Origin: Eshraghiella sp050874365
GTDB taxonomy: Bacteria; Bacillota; Clostridia; Lachnospirales; Lachnospiraceae
Direction: 5' to 3'
Assembly (NCBI GenBank): GCA_050874365.1
Contig: JBNMKN010000056.1
Span: 1 to 11,790 of the forward strand
Length of the DNA stretch: 11,790 bases
Made by a program: the position numbers and the translations under genes. The notes under the pieces were generated by a model that ran no database searches, was not told the DNA's origin, and was given only the letters and a program-made list of their open reading frames with translations. Of this stretch, positions 6,149 to 11,790 are shown in pieces (positions within the stretch are counted from its first letter, which is position 1; each line of letters begins with the position of its first letter).

Positions 6149-6717
6149 TGGACATTATTAAAGCAAGACATTCTATCAGAAAATACACGGATAAGCAGAT
6201 TGACAGGGCAGACCTTGATAAAATCCTTGAAGCCGGAAATTATGCGCCCAACGCAGGCGGAGGACAAAGAAGCATGATGGTGGCAATACATAATAAAGAG
6301 CTTACTACAAAGCTTGGTAAAATGAATATGGAAGGTTTTGACAGGTCTAAGCTGGCAGGCAATTATGTATCTAAGGAACAGCCGAGCGTAATAGATAATA
6401 AGGATATTAAAAACGGTTTTTACGGAGCACCTACGGTTATATGTGTGTTTTGTCAGGACAATTTCCTTTTTAAGACGGCGGATGCTTTCTGTATAATGGA
6501 AAATATAATTTTACAGGCAACGGAATTGGGGATATCCTCCTGCATTATTTCAAGGGGTTACGAGACTTTTAATTCTTTGGAGGGCAGGAAATTAATGAAA
6601 GAATGGAATGTACCGGAGAATTACAGTTGTCAGGGCTTTGTTATTTTGGGATATATTGACGGAGAACAGCCACATAGTAAACCGAGAAAACCGGGAAGAA
6701 TTGCAATTATCGAATAG
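6142..6717 (+). CDS. Nitroreductase family FMN-dependent oxidoreductase
   Basis: This 191-residue flavoprotein has the nitroreductase fold. The FMN-phosphate motif R9-x-S11-x-R13 ('RHSIRKY') is in its standard place, followed by 'NAGGGQRSMMVAI'. 'APTVICVFC' and 'AFCIMENIILQATELGISSCII' form the dimer and flavin-binding core. The family reduces nitro groups, quinones or other substrates with NAD(P)H, and some members act as dehydrogenases on RiPP substrates. It overlaps the radical SAM gene by 7 bases. A start at 6142 is favoured because the GGGAGAGG site (6127-6134) is seven bases away. The ATG at 6148 would give a TAATG overlap but is 13 bases from it. Its tight coupling to the maturase suggests either a second tailoring step on the peptide or a redox-detoxification output of the HxlR-controlled operon. 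Confidence 0.92.
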   Translation: MLMDIIKARHSIRKYTDKQIDRADLDKILEAGNYAPNAGGGQRSMMVAIHNKELTTKLGKMNMEGFDRSKLAGNYVSKEQPSVIDNKDIKNGFYGAPTVICVFCQDNFLFKTADAFCIMENIILQATELGISSCIISRGYETFNSLEGRKLMKEWNVPENYSCQGFVILGYIDGEQPHSKPRKPGRIAIIE

Positions 6718-6737
6718 AGGAAAGGCGGCGATAATAT

Positions 6738-7511
6738 ATGAATCAGAGTGAAAGAAGAAGATATTTAATTGAAAGACTTCTGGAAGAAAATAAGGAATAC
6801 GGTAAGCCGGCAATCCCTATTAATACCGAGGAGCAGAAAAAGATGTTACGAAGCCTTATGAATATAAGGCTGCCAAAAAAAATTGACGAGGAATTTTTAC
6901 ATGTTCAGGATGAATACCTTAAGGAAGAAAATGCGCAAAAAGGCATAGTAAACCTTGAGGATATGGAAGAATTGCAGCCCGATATCTATATTTTTAAGGG
7001 CGACATTACGAGGCTTAAAACAGGTGCTATCGTAAATGCCGCAAACAGCGGGATGACAGGCTGTTATAATCCATGCCACAACTGTATCGATAATTGTATT
7101 CATACTTATGCGGGAATACAGTTGCGAAACTGTTGCAATGATATAATGATAAAACAAGGCTATGAAGAGCCTGTGGGGCGTGCAAAAATCACACCGTCAT
7201 ACAATCTGCCATGCGACTATGTAATACATACGGTAGGCCCTATTGTACAGGGCAGACTGCAGGAGCAGCATAAAAAATTACTGGCTGACTGTTATAATTC
7301 CTGCCTTAAAGCAGCAGATGAACACGAAGCAAAAAGCATTGCATTTTGCTGTATTTCCACAGGCGTGTTTATGTTTCCTAACGAGGAGGCGGCAAAAATT
7401 GCGGTGCATACGGTGAGACAATATAAAACAGATACTAAATCAGATATAAAGGTGGTTTTCAATGTTTTCAAAGATGAAGATGAAAGAATCTACAGGCAAT
7501 TACTCAGATAA
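6738..7511 (+). CDS. Zinc-type macrodomain protein-ADP-ribose hydrolase
   Basis: At 257 residues this has the length of the zinc-containing macrodomains found beside SirTM in Staphylococcus and Streptococcus. About 80 helical residues precede the macro fold, as in those proteins. Motifs in order are 'FKGDITRLKTGAIVNAANSGMTG' (GDI at 88-90, NAANS at 100-104), the Cys/His zinc patch 'GCYNPCHNCIDNCIH' (109-122), 'YVIHTVGPI' and the phosphate loop 'CISTGVFMFPNEEAA'. Family members remove ADP-ribose placed on proteins by the adjacent sirtuin. An AGGAAAGG-like site precedes the ATG, 20 bases after the nitroreductase. The last 50 bases overlap the sirtuin gene, implying coupled production of writer and eraser. 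Confidence 0.93.
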   Translation: MNQSERRRYLIERLLEENKEYGKPAIPINTEEQKKMLRSLMNIRLPKKIDEEFLHVQDEYLKEENAQKGIVNLEDMEELQPDIYIFKGDITRLKTGAIVNAANSGMTGCYNPCHNCIDNCIHTYAGIQLRNCCNDIMIKQGYEEPVGRAKITPSYNLPCDYVIHTVGPIVQGRLQEQHKKLLADCYNSCLKAADEHEAKSIAFCCISTGVFMFPNEEAAKIAVHTVRQYKTDTKSDIKVVFNVFKDEDERIYRQLLR

Positions 7512-8403
7512 ATTAAGGATACTTAAAGGAAAAATACAACAGGCGGATGCAGTCATAGTCGGAGCGGGAGCAGGGCTTTCAACCTCTGCCGGGTTCGTGT
7601 ACAACGGTGAAAGTTTTGAACGGTATTTTGCCGATTTTAAAATGAAGTACGGCTTTACCGATATGTATTCAGCAGGTTTCTATCCCTATGAAACAATGGA
7701 GGAACACTGGGGCTACTGGTGCAGATATATTTATATTAATCGTTACATGAATCCGCCCAAAACCGTATATACCGACCTTTACAGTCTTTTAAAGGATAAA
7801 AATTATTTTGTCCTGACAACTAATGTGGACCATTGCTTCCAGAAAGCGGGCTTTGATAAGGACAGATTATTTTATACACAGGGAGACTATGGACTTTTCC
7901 AGTGCAGCGTGCCTTGCCATAACAAAACCTACGATAATGATGAAGCCGTTAAAAAGATGGTATTAAGTGAAGGTTTTGAGATAAAAAACGATAACCTCAT
8001 AATTCCGGAAAATGCAAAATTAAGCATGAAAATACCGTCAGAGCTTGTTCCGAGATGTCCAGTATGCGGAAAGGTTATGAGCATGAATTTAAGGGCTGAC
8101 AACACTTTTGTTCAGGATGACGGCTGGGACAAAGCCGCAGAAAGATATAACAGGTTCATTGAAGCCAATAAGCACAAAAACGTCGTATTTCTTGAGCTGG
8201 GAGTGGGTTACAATACTCCCGGAATTATTAAATATCCGTTCTGGCAATATACATACAATATGAAAAATGCTTTTTATATATGTATTAACAGAGGTCAGTC
8301 AGGGGCACCTGCGGACATAAAAAACAAATCATTATGTCTTGAAGATAATATTGCCGATGTATTAACAATTCTTAAGAATCTGCCGATAAAAGGAGCAAAG
8401 TAG
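7462..8403 (+). CDS. SirTM: class M sirtuin, protein ADP-ribosyltransferase
   Basis: This 313-residue Sir2-fold protein belongs to the macrodomain-linked class M. The NAD-binding loop is 'GAGAGLSTSAG' (34-44) and the N-D pair is 'TTNVDH' (119-124). The position of the usual catalytic His in 'HG' is Gln140 ('YTQGDYG'), as expected for SirTM, which transfers ADP-ribose rather than deacetylating. Zinc ligands are C148/C152 ('CSVPCH') and C199/C202 ('CPVC'). The family segment 'LELGVGYNTPGIIKYPFW' follows. In characterised operons it modifies a lipoylated GcvH-L, reversed by the macrodomain, in oxidative-stress settings. No such carrier is encoded here, so the target is open. The start at 7462 has AAAGGTGG just upstream and overlaps the macro gene by 50 bases. 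ATGs at 7474 and 7480 are possible but lack sites. Confidence 0.93.
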   Translation: MFSKMKMKESTGNYSDKLRILKGKIQQADAVIVGAGAGLSTSAGFVYNGESFERYFADFKMKYGFTDMYSAGFYPYETMEEHWGYWCRYIYINRYMNPPKTVYTDLYSLLKDKNYFVLTTNVDHCFQKAGFDKDRLFYTQGDYGLFQCSVPCHNKTYDNDEAVKKMVLSEGFEIKNDNLIIPENAKLSMKIPSELVPRCPVCGKVMSMNLRADNTFVQDDGWDKAAERYNRFIEANKHKNVVFLELGVGYNTPGIIKYPFWQYTYNMKNAFYICINRGQSGAPADIKNKSLCLEDNIADVLTILKNLPIKGAK

Positions 8404-8436
8404 CTATTTAAAGAAAAAGTTTGGCAGGTGAAGGGA

Positions 8437-9387
8437 ATGACTTCGGTTTCAGGTACATTTTTTAAAACGGGGTCCGATTCGGTATATTCAGGAAAAAAGA
8501 CAGGCTCCCGTAATAAAAGTTCAGCCGGTAACAAAGAACTTAATACCAAATTAAGGATGCTTTCCAAAACGGAACTGAATTCTGATTTCAGGTATACGGA
8601 CAGGACGCAGGTTTCTGTGATTAGCAGTACCCAGAGTTACGGTGAGCAGATAAGGATTCAGAGACAGAAAGCACAGACCACCTCTCTTAAGTTAAAGAAA
8701 CTTAAATACAGGTTTAAAAGTCTTTCCGCAAAGATAATAAGAAGTAAGACTTCTTATGCGGCAAAGCAGGCAGCAGGACAGGCAAGGCGTGAGGCATTAC
8801 GCCTTAAAAATGAAAAAAGAAAAACAGAAGGCGATACCACTGAAATTGATGCAGCAATAGCACATGCAAAGGCAATGGAGCGTGTTGCAAAGAAAAAAGC
8901 CAGAAATCTTGAAGAGGAAGAGCTTATAAAGGTAAGTCAAAACGAAGATTTCGATAAAGTATACGAAGCCGGCGGGAATCCACGGACTGAGTACAGCGAA
9001 GACCTTGCGGATGAAAAAGAAACGGCGGATGAAGAAGAACTTACCATTGACGAGTTAGCGAAGCTTATGTATGAACTGGAGCAGAAGCTTAAATCAGAGT
9101 ACGATGATATGGGAATGGATGAATTGACGGAAATGATTACGCCACCGGGTAAGGAAATGACTCCTGAGGAGCTGAAGCAGTTAAAGACTAAGCATCGTAA
9201 CAGGGAAATGCGTGAAATCATAAAAGCCGATGCAGAATATTTAAAATCAATATTTAACGGTCTTGAAAAGGGAAAAAGTGACAGCAATGTTGTAGTCACT
9301 TCAAGTCCGGGTGTGGTTCCCACACAACCCGTATCCGTTCCGGTGGATTCAGGCGGAGCAGGTGCGGCTGTTAATATAACTTTGTAA
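8437..9387 (+). CDS. Hypothetical charged, helical protein, unknown function
   Basis: I do not recognise a named family for this 316-residue protein. Residues 1-70 are Ser/Thr/Lys-rich and probably disordered. About 70-170 is strongly helical and basic, with A/K/R/E repeats typical of a coiled coil ('LKLKKLKYRFKSLSAKI', 'AIAHAKAMERVAKKKARNLEEEE'). About 185-265 is acidic and helical. The tail is Pro/Val/Gly-rich and ends 'GGAGAAVNITL'. There is no signal peptide, membrane helix or cysteine. I place the start at the ATG 8437, which has AGGTG six bases upstream, rather than the GTG at 8428, which has no site. It lies 33 bases after SirTM and 15 before the GNAT gene in the same direction, so it is in the operon. 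Similar proteins seem common in Lachnospiraceae, so the tie to SirTM may be incidental. Confidence 0.85.
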   Translation: MTSVSGTFFKTGSDSVYSGKKTGSRNKSSAGNKELNTKLRMLSKTELNSDFRYTDRTQVSVISSTQSYGEQIRIQRQKAQTTSLKLKKLKYRFKSLSAKIIRSKTSYAAKQAAGQARREALRLKNEKRKTEGDTTEIDAAIAHAKAMERVAKKKARNLEEEELIKVSQNEDFDKVYEAGGNPRTEYSEDLADEKETADEEELTIDELAKLMYELEQKLKSEYDDMGMDELTEMITPPGKEMTPEELKQLKTKHRNREMREIIKADAEYLKSIFNGLEKGKSDSNVVVTSSPGVVPTQPVSVPVDSGGAGAAVNITL

Positions 9388-9402
9388 AGAGATACAAGAG
9401 AA

Positions 9403-9897
9403 ATGTTAATTAGAAAATACGACAATAAAGACATAGATTCAATGGTAGCAATATGGAATGAAGTTGTGGAGGACGGCATTGCGTTTCCGCAGGAAGATAA
9501 GCTTGATAAAGTGACAGGAAAAGATTTTTTTGAATCACAAAGCTATTGCGGAGTAGCCGTTAATGACAATGACGAGGTTGTAGGTCTTTATATTCTTCAT
9601 CCCAACAATGTGGGAAGATGCGGTCATATCTGTAATGCCAGCTACGCCGTAAATTCAAAATTCCGTGGTCTGCATATCGGTGAGAAGCTGGTAACAGACT
9701 GTCTTTTACAGGCAAAAGAACTGGGCTTTAAGGTACTGCAGTTTAATGCCGTGGTGGAAAGTAATGTGCATGCCAGACACCTTTATGAGAGAATCGGATT
9801 CAGACAGCTTGGAACAATTCCTCACGGATTCAGAATGAAAGACGGCACATACGAGAATATATGTCCGTATTATAAGGAATTGCAGGATATGACCTGA
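9403..9897 (+). CDS. GNAT family N-acetyltransferase
   Basis: This 164-residue acetyltransferase has the full GNAT order: N-terminal strand-helix 'LIRKYDNKDIDSMVAIWNEVV', beta strands 'CGVAVNDNDEVVGLYILHP' and 'HICNASYAVNSKFRG', and the acetyl-CoA pyrophosphate loop 'RGLHIGEKLV' (an R-G-x-x-I-G form of Q/R-x-x-G-x-G/A). Next come the 'FNAVVESNVHARHLYERIGF' motif-B helix and a C-terminal strand. It most resembles amino-acid or small-molecule acetyltransferases, and the substrate is unknown. It is the last gene of the run starting at 4917, 15 bases after the hypothetical protein and 77 bases before a strong terminator. The ribosome binding site is weak (only GAG-like sequence upstream), so its translation may depend on upstream ribosomes. 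Confidence 0.92.
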   Translation: MLIRKYDNKDIDSMVAIWNEVVEDGIAFPQEDKLDKVTGKDFFESQSYCGVAVNDNDEVVGLYILHPNNVGRCGHICNASYAVNSKFRGLHIGEKLVTDCLLQAKELGFKVLQFNAVVESNVHARHLYERIGFRQLGTIPHGFRMKDGTYENICPYYKELQDMT

Positions 9898-9907
9898 AAA
9901 CAGCTTA

Positions 9908-9922
9908 ATGCCTAAAAGGCAT
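9908..9922. repeat. Small hairpin after the GNAT gene
   Basis: ATGCCT and AGGCAT form a perfect 6-bp stem around a 3-base loop, 10 bases after the GNAT stop codon. No T-run follows. It could protect the transcript's 3' region or be incidental. The real terminator is further on. Confidence 0.3.
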
Positions 9923-9974
9923 AATTGATAATGAAATATAAGCATTAGACATTATAATTAAATAAGCATATTAT

Positions 9975-10003
9975 AAAGGTATTCAGAGCGAATACCTTTT
10001 TTT
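9975..10003 (+). terminator. Strong intrinsic terminator closing the ACGX/SirTM operon
   Basis: AAAGGTATTC (9975-9984) and GAATACCTTT (9990-9999) form a perfect 10-bp stem with a 5-base loop, followed directly by further T residues to 10003. This marks a clear end to the gene run 4917-9897 and separates it from the aldo/keto reductase remnants. Confidence 0.9.
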
Positions 10004-10046
10004 GCAGCAAAGAAGTGCATTAATTATGAGGAAGTCAGGTGGTTTT

Positions 10047-10610
10047 ATGGAATATACAAAACTCGGAAAAGCGATAAAAAATAATATTGCAAGAGATAAA
10101 GTTGTTATTGCCTCAAAAGTATATTTCAATGAAGGAAGATTGTCAAAACAGGCAATAATGAGAGAAATTGAGGGCAGCTTAAATCGTCTGGGAACAGATT
10201 ATCTTGATCTATATATCATTCACAGGTTTGATTATGATACACCTGTTGAAGAAACCATGGAAGCACTTGATGAGCTTGTAAAATCCGGAAAAGTCCGTGC
10301 GATAGGTGCTTCCGCAATGTACGGATACCAGTTTTACAATATGCAGCTTGCCACGAAGTATAATTGCAAAATGTCCCAGATAGCGGTTGCATGGCAATGG
10401 GCAAAAGGTATCGCTTTACCGATTATAGGCGTTACTAAGAAAAAATATATTGATGATGCCGTCGGTGCATTTGATGTAAAACTAAGCGACGAAGATATTG
10501 TATATCTTGAGGAAATGTATGTACCGCATCCTGTTGTCGGTGCAATAGATAAAAATCCGCCTCAGGGTAAAATACTGTTAGATGAAAAAAATAAATTTAA
10601 AGAGGATTGA
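10047..10610 (+). pseudogene. Aldo/keto reductase with two large in-frame deletions
   Basis: The frame is open for 187 residues, but aldo/keto reductases of this 'MEYTKLG...PHPVVGA' type are about 320-330. It opens with the true N-terminus MEYTKLG, then jumps straight to 'KAIKNNIARDKVVIASKVYF', losing about 60-65 residues that hold the catalytic Asp and Tyr. The Lys ('SKVYF') and His ('IIHRFDYDTP') remain. A second jump after 'GASAMYGYQFYNMQLATKYNC' goes to 'KMSQIAVAWQWAKG', losing roughly 90-100 residues of barrel and cofactor-binding sequence. The C-terminus 'PIIGVTKKKYIDDAVGAF...EEMYVPHPVVGA' is intact. The ribosome binding site (AGGTGG, 10037-10042) and start are preserved. Lacking half the catalytic tetrad and much of the barrel, it cannot be a working reductase. 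Deletion sizes are estimated from memory of the family. Confidence 0.8.
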
Positions 10611-10613
10611 AAA

Positions 10614-10815
10614 ATGTATAATAAAACAGTGACACTTTCTAACGGAGTAAAAGTCCCAATGCTTGGACTTGGAACATTATGGAGCGACAGTTCCACAGCT
10701 GTGCATCCGTTATACATTACAGCTTGGTGCAATCTCTCTTCCAAAGACTGCAAATCCGGAGCATATGAAGACCAATGCAGAGGTTGACTTTACAATCAGC
10801 GCAGAGGATATATGA
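10614..10815 (+). pseudogene. Second aldo/keto reductase remnant, deleted and frameshifted
   Basis: An ATG at 10614, with AGAGGA eight bases upstream, opens with the classic small-AKR N-terminus 'MYNKTVTLSNGVKVPMLGLGT'. About 25 codons in, family identity ends. From about 10690 a different frame (+1 relative to the start) encodes the family C-terminal region 'PQLCIRYTLQLGAISLPKTA' and 'NPEHMKTNAEVDFTISAEDI', stopping at 10813-10815. Everything between, about 200 residues or more including the whole active site, is missing, and the junction shifts the frame. The original frame stops at 10785-10787. The last stop overlaps the start of the RibD-like gene as ATGA. It lies three bases after the first AKR remnant, so two adjacent AKR genes have decayed in the same way. 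Confidence 0.8.
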
Positions 10816-11486
10816 GCAAACCATATATCATCTGTCATATGATGATTTCGATTGACGGAAGAATTGACTGTGCCATGACATCCAAACTGCCGGGAGTAAA
10901 TGATTATTATACATCCCTGAATGAGATTAATGTACCTACAACTGTCAGCGGCAGAGTGACAGCAGAACTTGAAATGGCAGAACCGGGAGAATTCCATGCA
11001 AAAAATACAGAAAGCTATGGAAAAGAGGGATTTTCCAAGAAAGCAGATGCAGCAGGTTATGAGGTTGTCATCGATACAAACGGAAAACTTCTCTGGCCGG
11101 ATGCAACAGGTATGACAAAGCCGTATCTGATTGTAACGAGCGAGAAGGTGTCTAAGGAATATCTCGATTATCTGGACCGACAGAATATTTCATGGATTGC
11201 CTGTGGAAAAGAGCATGTAGATTTGTCGCGTGCAGTAGAAATCCTTGCGGAACAATTCGGCGTGGAGCGTATTGGTATTGTCGGTGGACCGAAGATAAAC
11301 ACAGCATTTCTTGAAGCAGGATTGCTTGATGAGATCAGCCTGTTAGTTGGAGCTGGAATTGATGGCAGAGGCGGTATGCCGGCTGTGTTTGACGGACTTG
11401 TGATGGAACATGATGTGACGAAGTTAAAATTAATTGATGTGAAAAAATTCGACAGTGATGCAGTGTGGATACGGTATCAGTGTTAG
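10812..11486 (+). CDS. RibD C-terminal domain / dihydrofolate reductase-like NAD(P)H reductase
   Basis: This 224-residue single-domain protein is of the RibD-C/bacterial DHFR-like fold. Its opening 'PYIICHMMISIDGRID' is the family hallmark, followed by 'TTVSGRVTAELEM' (cofactor and substrate loop), 'YLIVTSEKVSKEYLDYL' and the glycine-rich segment 'IGIVGGPKINTAFLEAGLLDEISLLVGAGIDGRGG', which binds NADPH phosphates. The length is normal and the frame intact. No deaminase domain is present, so it is a stand-alone reductase whose substrate is unknown (pteridine-, pyrimidine- or unrelated). The start codon overlaps the stop of the second AKR remnant as ATGA, with AGAGG just upstream. Its translation initiation region is therefore built from decayed AKR sequence, and its transcription probably comes from upstream of the remnants. 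No promoter of its own is clear. Confidence 0.88.
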   Translation: MSKPYIICHMMISIDGRIDCAMTSKLPGVNDYYTSLNEINVPTTVSGRVTAELEMAEPGEFHAKNTESYGKEGFSKKADAAGYEVVIDTNGKLLWPDATGMTKPYLIVTSEKVSKEYLDYLDRQNISWIACGKEHVDLSRAVEILAEQFGVERIGIVGGPKINTAFLEAGLLDEISLLVGAGIDGRGGMPAVFDGLVMEHDVTKLKLIDVKKFDSDAVWIRYQC

Positions 11487-11510
11487 AAAATGAAATATAT
11501 TTATAAATTT

Positions 11511-11528
11511 TGCCCCCAAGCTGGGGCA
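11511..11528. repeat. GC-rich hairpin after the RibD-like gene
   Basis: TGCCCC and GGGGCA form a perfect 6-bp stem with a 6-base loop, notably GC-rich in an AT-rich surround. A short T-run precedes it rather than follows it (AATTTTGCCCC), and no T-run follows on the plus strand. On the minus strand it would be followed by AAAATT, also not a terminator. Confidence 0.4.
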
Positions 11529-11545
11529 GAATTACAAGAATGAGG

Positions 11546-11582
11546 AGCAGATATGTGGTTATGATCAGGTATCTGTTTTTTT
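11546..11582 (+). terminator. Intrinsic terminator downstream of the RibD-like gene
   Basis: CAGATA (11548-11553) pairs with TATCTG (11570-11575), extended by an A-U and a G-U pair at the base, and is followed by seven T residues (11576-11582). The loop of 16 bases is long, which lowers confidence. It would end transcription from the RibD-like gene before the next promoter. Confidence 0.6.
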
Positions 11583-11613
11583 ATATTATTGCAAATATTC
11601 ATAGAAAATTTGG

Positions 11614-11642
11614 TTGCTTCCATAAGAAGCTTCGCTTATAAT
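11614..11642 (+). promoter_or_regulatory. Candidate sigma-A promoter of the Rpn nuclease gene
   Basis: TTGCTT (11614-11619), a 17-base spacer and a perfect TATAAT (11637-11642) lie 72 bases before the TTG start codon. The preceding terminator and this promoter make the last gene an independent transcription unit. Confidence 0.6.
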
Positions 11643-11713
11643 AATATCAAGGCAGAGAGCCTTTTGCGGAATCTTAGAAGTGTTATGCACAATACAAAAG
11701 GAGGGATGCCGAC

Positions 11714-11790
11714 TTGAATACAGAAATAGCAAATGCTGTGAATGCAGCAGGAGATAAGGCACAATATGATACTCGTGTTAAAAGGTTACT
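11714..11790 (+). CDS. Partial CDS: Rpn family / PD-(D/E)XK nuclease-transposase, N-terminus
   Basis: Twenty-five codons are present before the right edge, reading (M)NTEIANAVNAAGDKAQYDTRVKRLL with a TTG start. An AAGGAGG site precedes it with a nine-base spacing. The in-between ATG at 11706 hits a stop after three codons, so TTG is the start. I recognise this N-terminus as the one used by a very common Lachnospiraceae family annotated as Rpn recombination-promoting nuclease/putative transposase (PD-(D/E)XK fold, YhgA-like), where 'NAAGDKAQYDTRVKRLLA' is nearly invariant. The family makes RecA-independent DNA breaks in E. coli relatives and is found in many copies per genome. Only the start is visible, so domain integrity is unknown. 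Confidence 0.75.
   Translation, partial: MNTEIANAVNAAGDKAQYDTRVKRL

Noticed and set aside
7798..7905. Gln in place of catalytic His in the sirtuin as a sign of inactivation
   Set aside because: This substitution is characteristic of the SirTM class, which acts as an ADP-ribosyltransferase, so it is not a defect.
8937..9479. A 180-codon open frame on the minus strand, rich in serine
   Set aside because: It is antisense to the charged helical protein and the start of the GNAT gene. The serine and phenylalanine richness is what the complement of Lys/Glu codons produces, and there is no ribosome binding site or family resemblance.
1..11790. tRNA, rRNA, CRISPR array or insertion sequence
   Set aside because: I saw no cloverleaf, ribosomal signature, regular repeat-spacer pattern or transposase with terminal repeats. 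Only the partial Rpn-type gene at the right edge belongs to a transposase-like family.

Overview
The window looks like chromosomal DNA from a low-GC, Gram-positive anaerobe, most likely a Lachnospiraceae-type Clostridium relative. It is AT-rich, has strong AGGAGG-type ribosome binding sites and tight stop-start overlaps, and carries families typical of that group: a radical SAM/SPASM peptide system, an ECF sigma factor with a zinc anti-sigma, and a clade-typical Rpn nuclease start at the right edge. This placement is an inference.

Layout. (1) 1-736, minus strand: a FadR-type GntR regulator coupled by TAATG to the start of a gene that runs off the left edge and may be HPr-like. They share a near-perfect promoter followed directly by two TGGTNNNACCA operators. 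(2) 948-1972, plus: a small membrane-anchored protein of unknown function and a class I methyltransferase that has lost its C-terminal third. (3) 2106-4403, plus: an ECF promoter, ECF sigma factor, zinc-finger anti-sigma and membrane acyltransferase, with overlapping reading frames and a closing terminator. (4) 4389-4715, minus: an HxlR regulator. (5) 4917-10003, plus, divergent from HxlR: a tightly packed seven-gene run, namely a 47-residue ACGX-repeat peptide, its radical SAM/SPASM maturase, a nitroreductase-like flavoprotein, a zinc-type macrodomain ADP-ribosyl hydrolase, a class M sirtuin (SirTM), an unrecognised charged helical protein and a GNAT acetyltransferase. A strong terminator follows. 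(6) 10047-11486: two aldo/keto reductase remnants with large internal deletions, then an intact RibD-C/DHFR-like reductase. (7) 11546-11790: a terminator, a promoter and the start of an Rpn/PD-(D/E)XK nuclease with a TTG start.

The centre of interest is the run at 4917-9897. It joins a little-characterised RiPP cassette (peptide plus radical SAM enzyme) to a reversible ADP-ribosylation pair (SirTM writer, macrodomain eraser), beside a divergent HxlR regulator whose family often senses redox or electrophile stress. The lipoyl carrier (GcvH-L) and lipoate ligase that accompany SirTM/macro pairs in staphylococci and streptococci are not in the run. The working hypothesis is a stress-controlled module whose ADP-ribosylation target is different, possibly one of its own operon partners.
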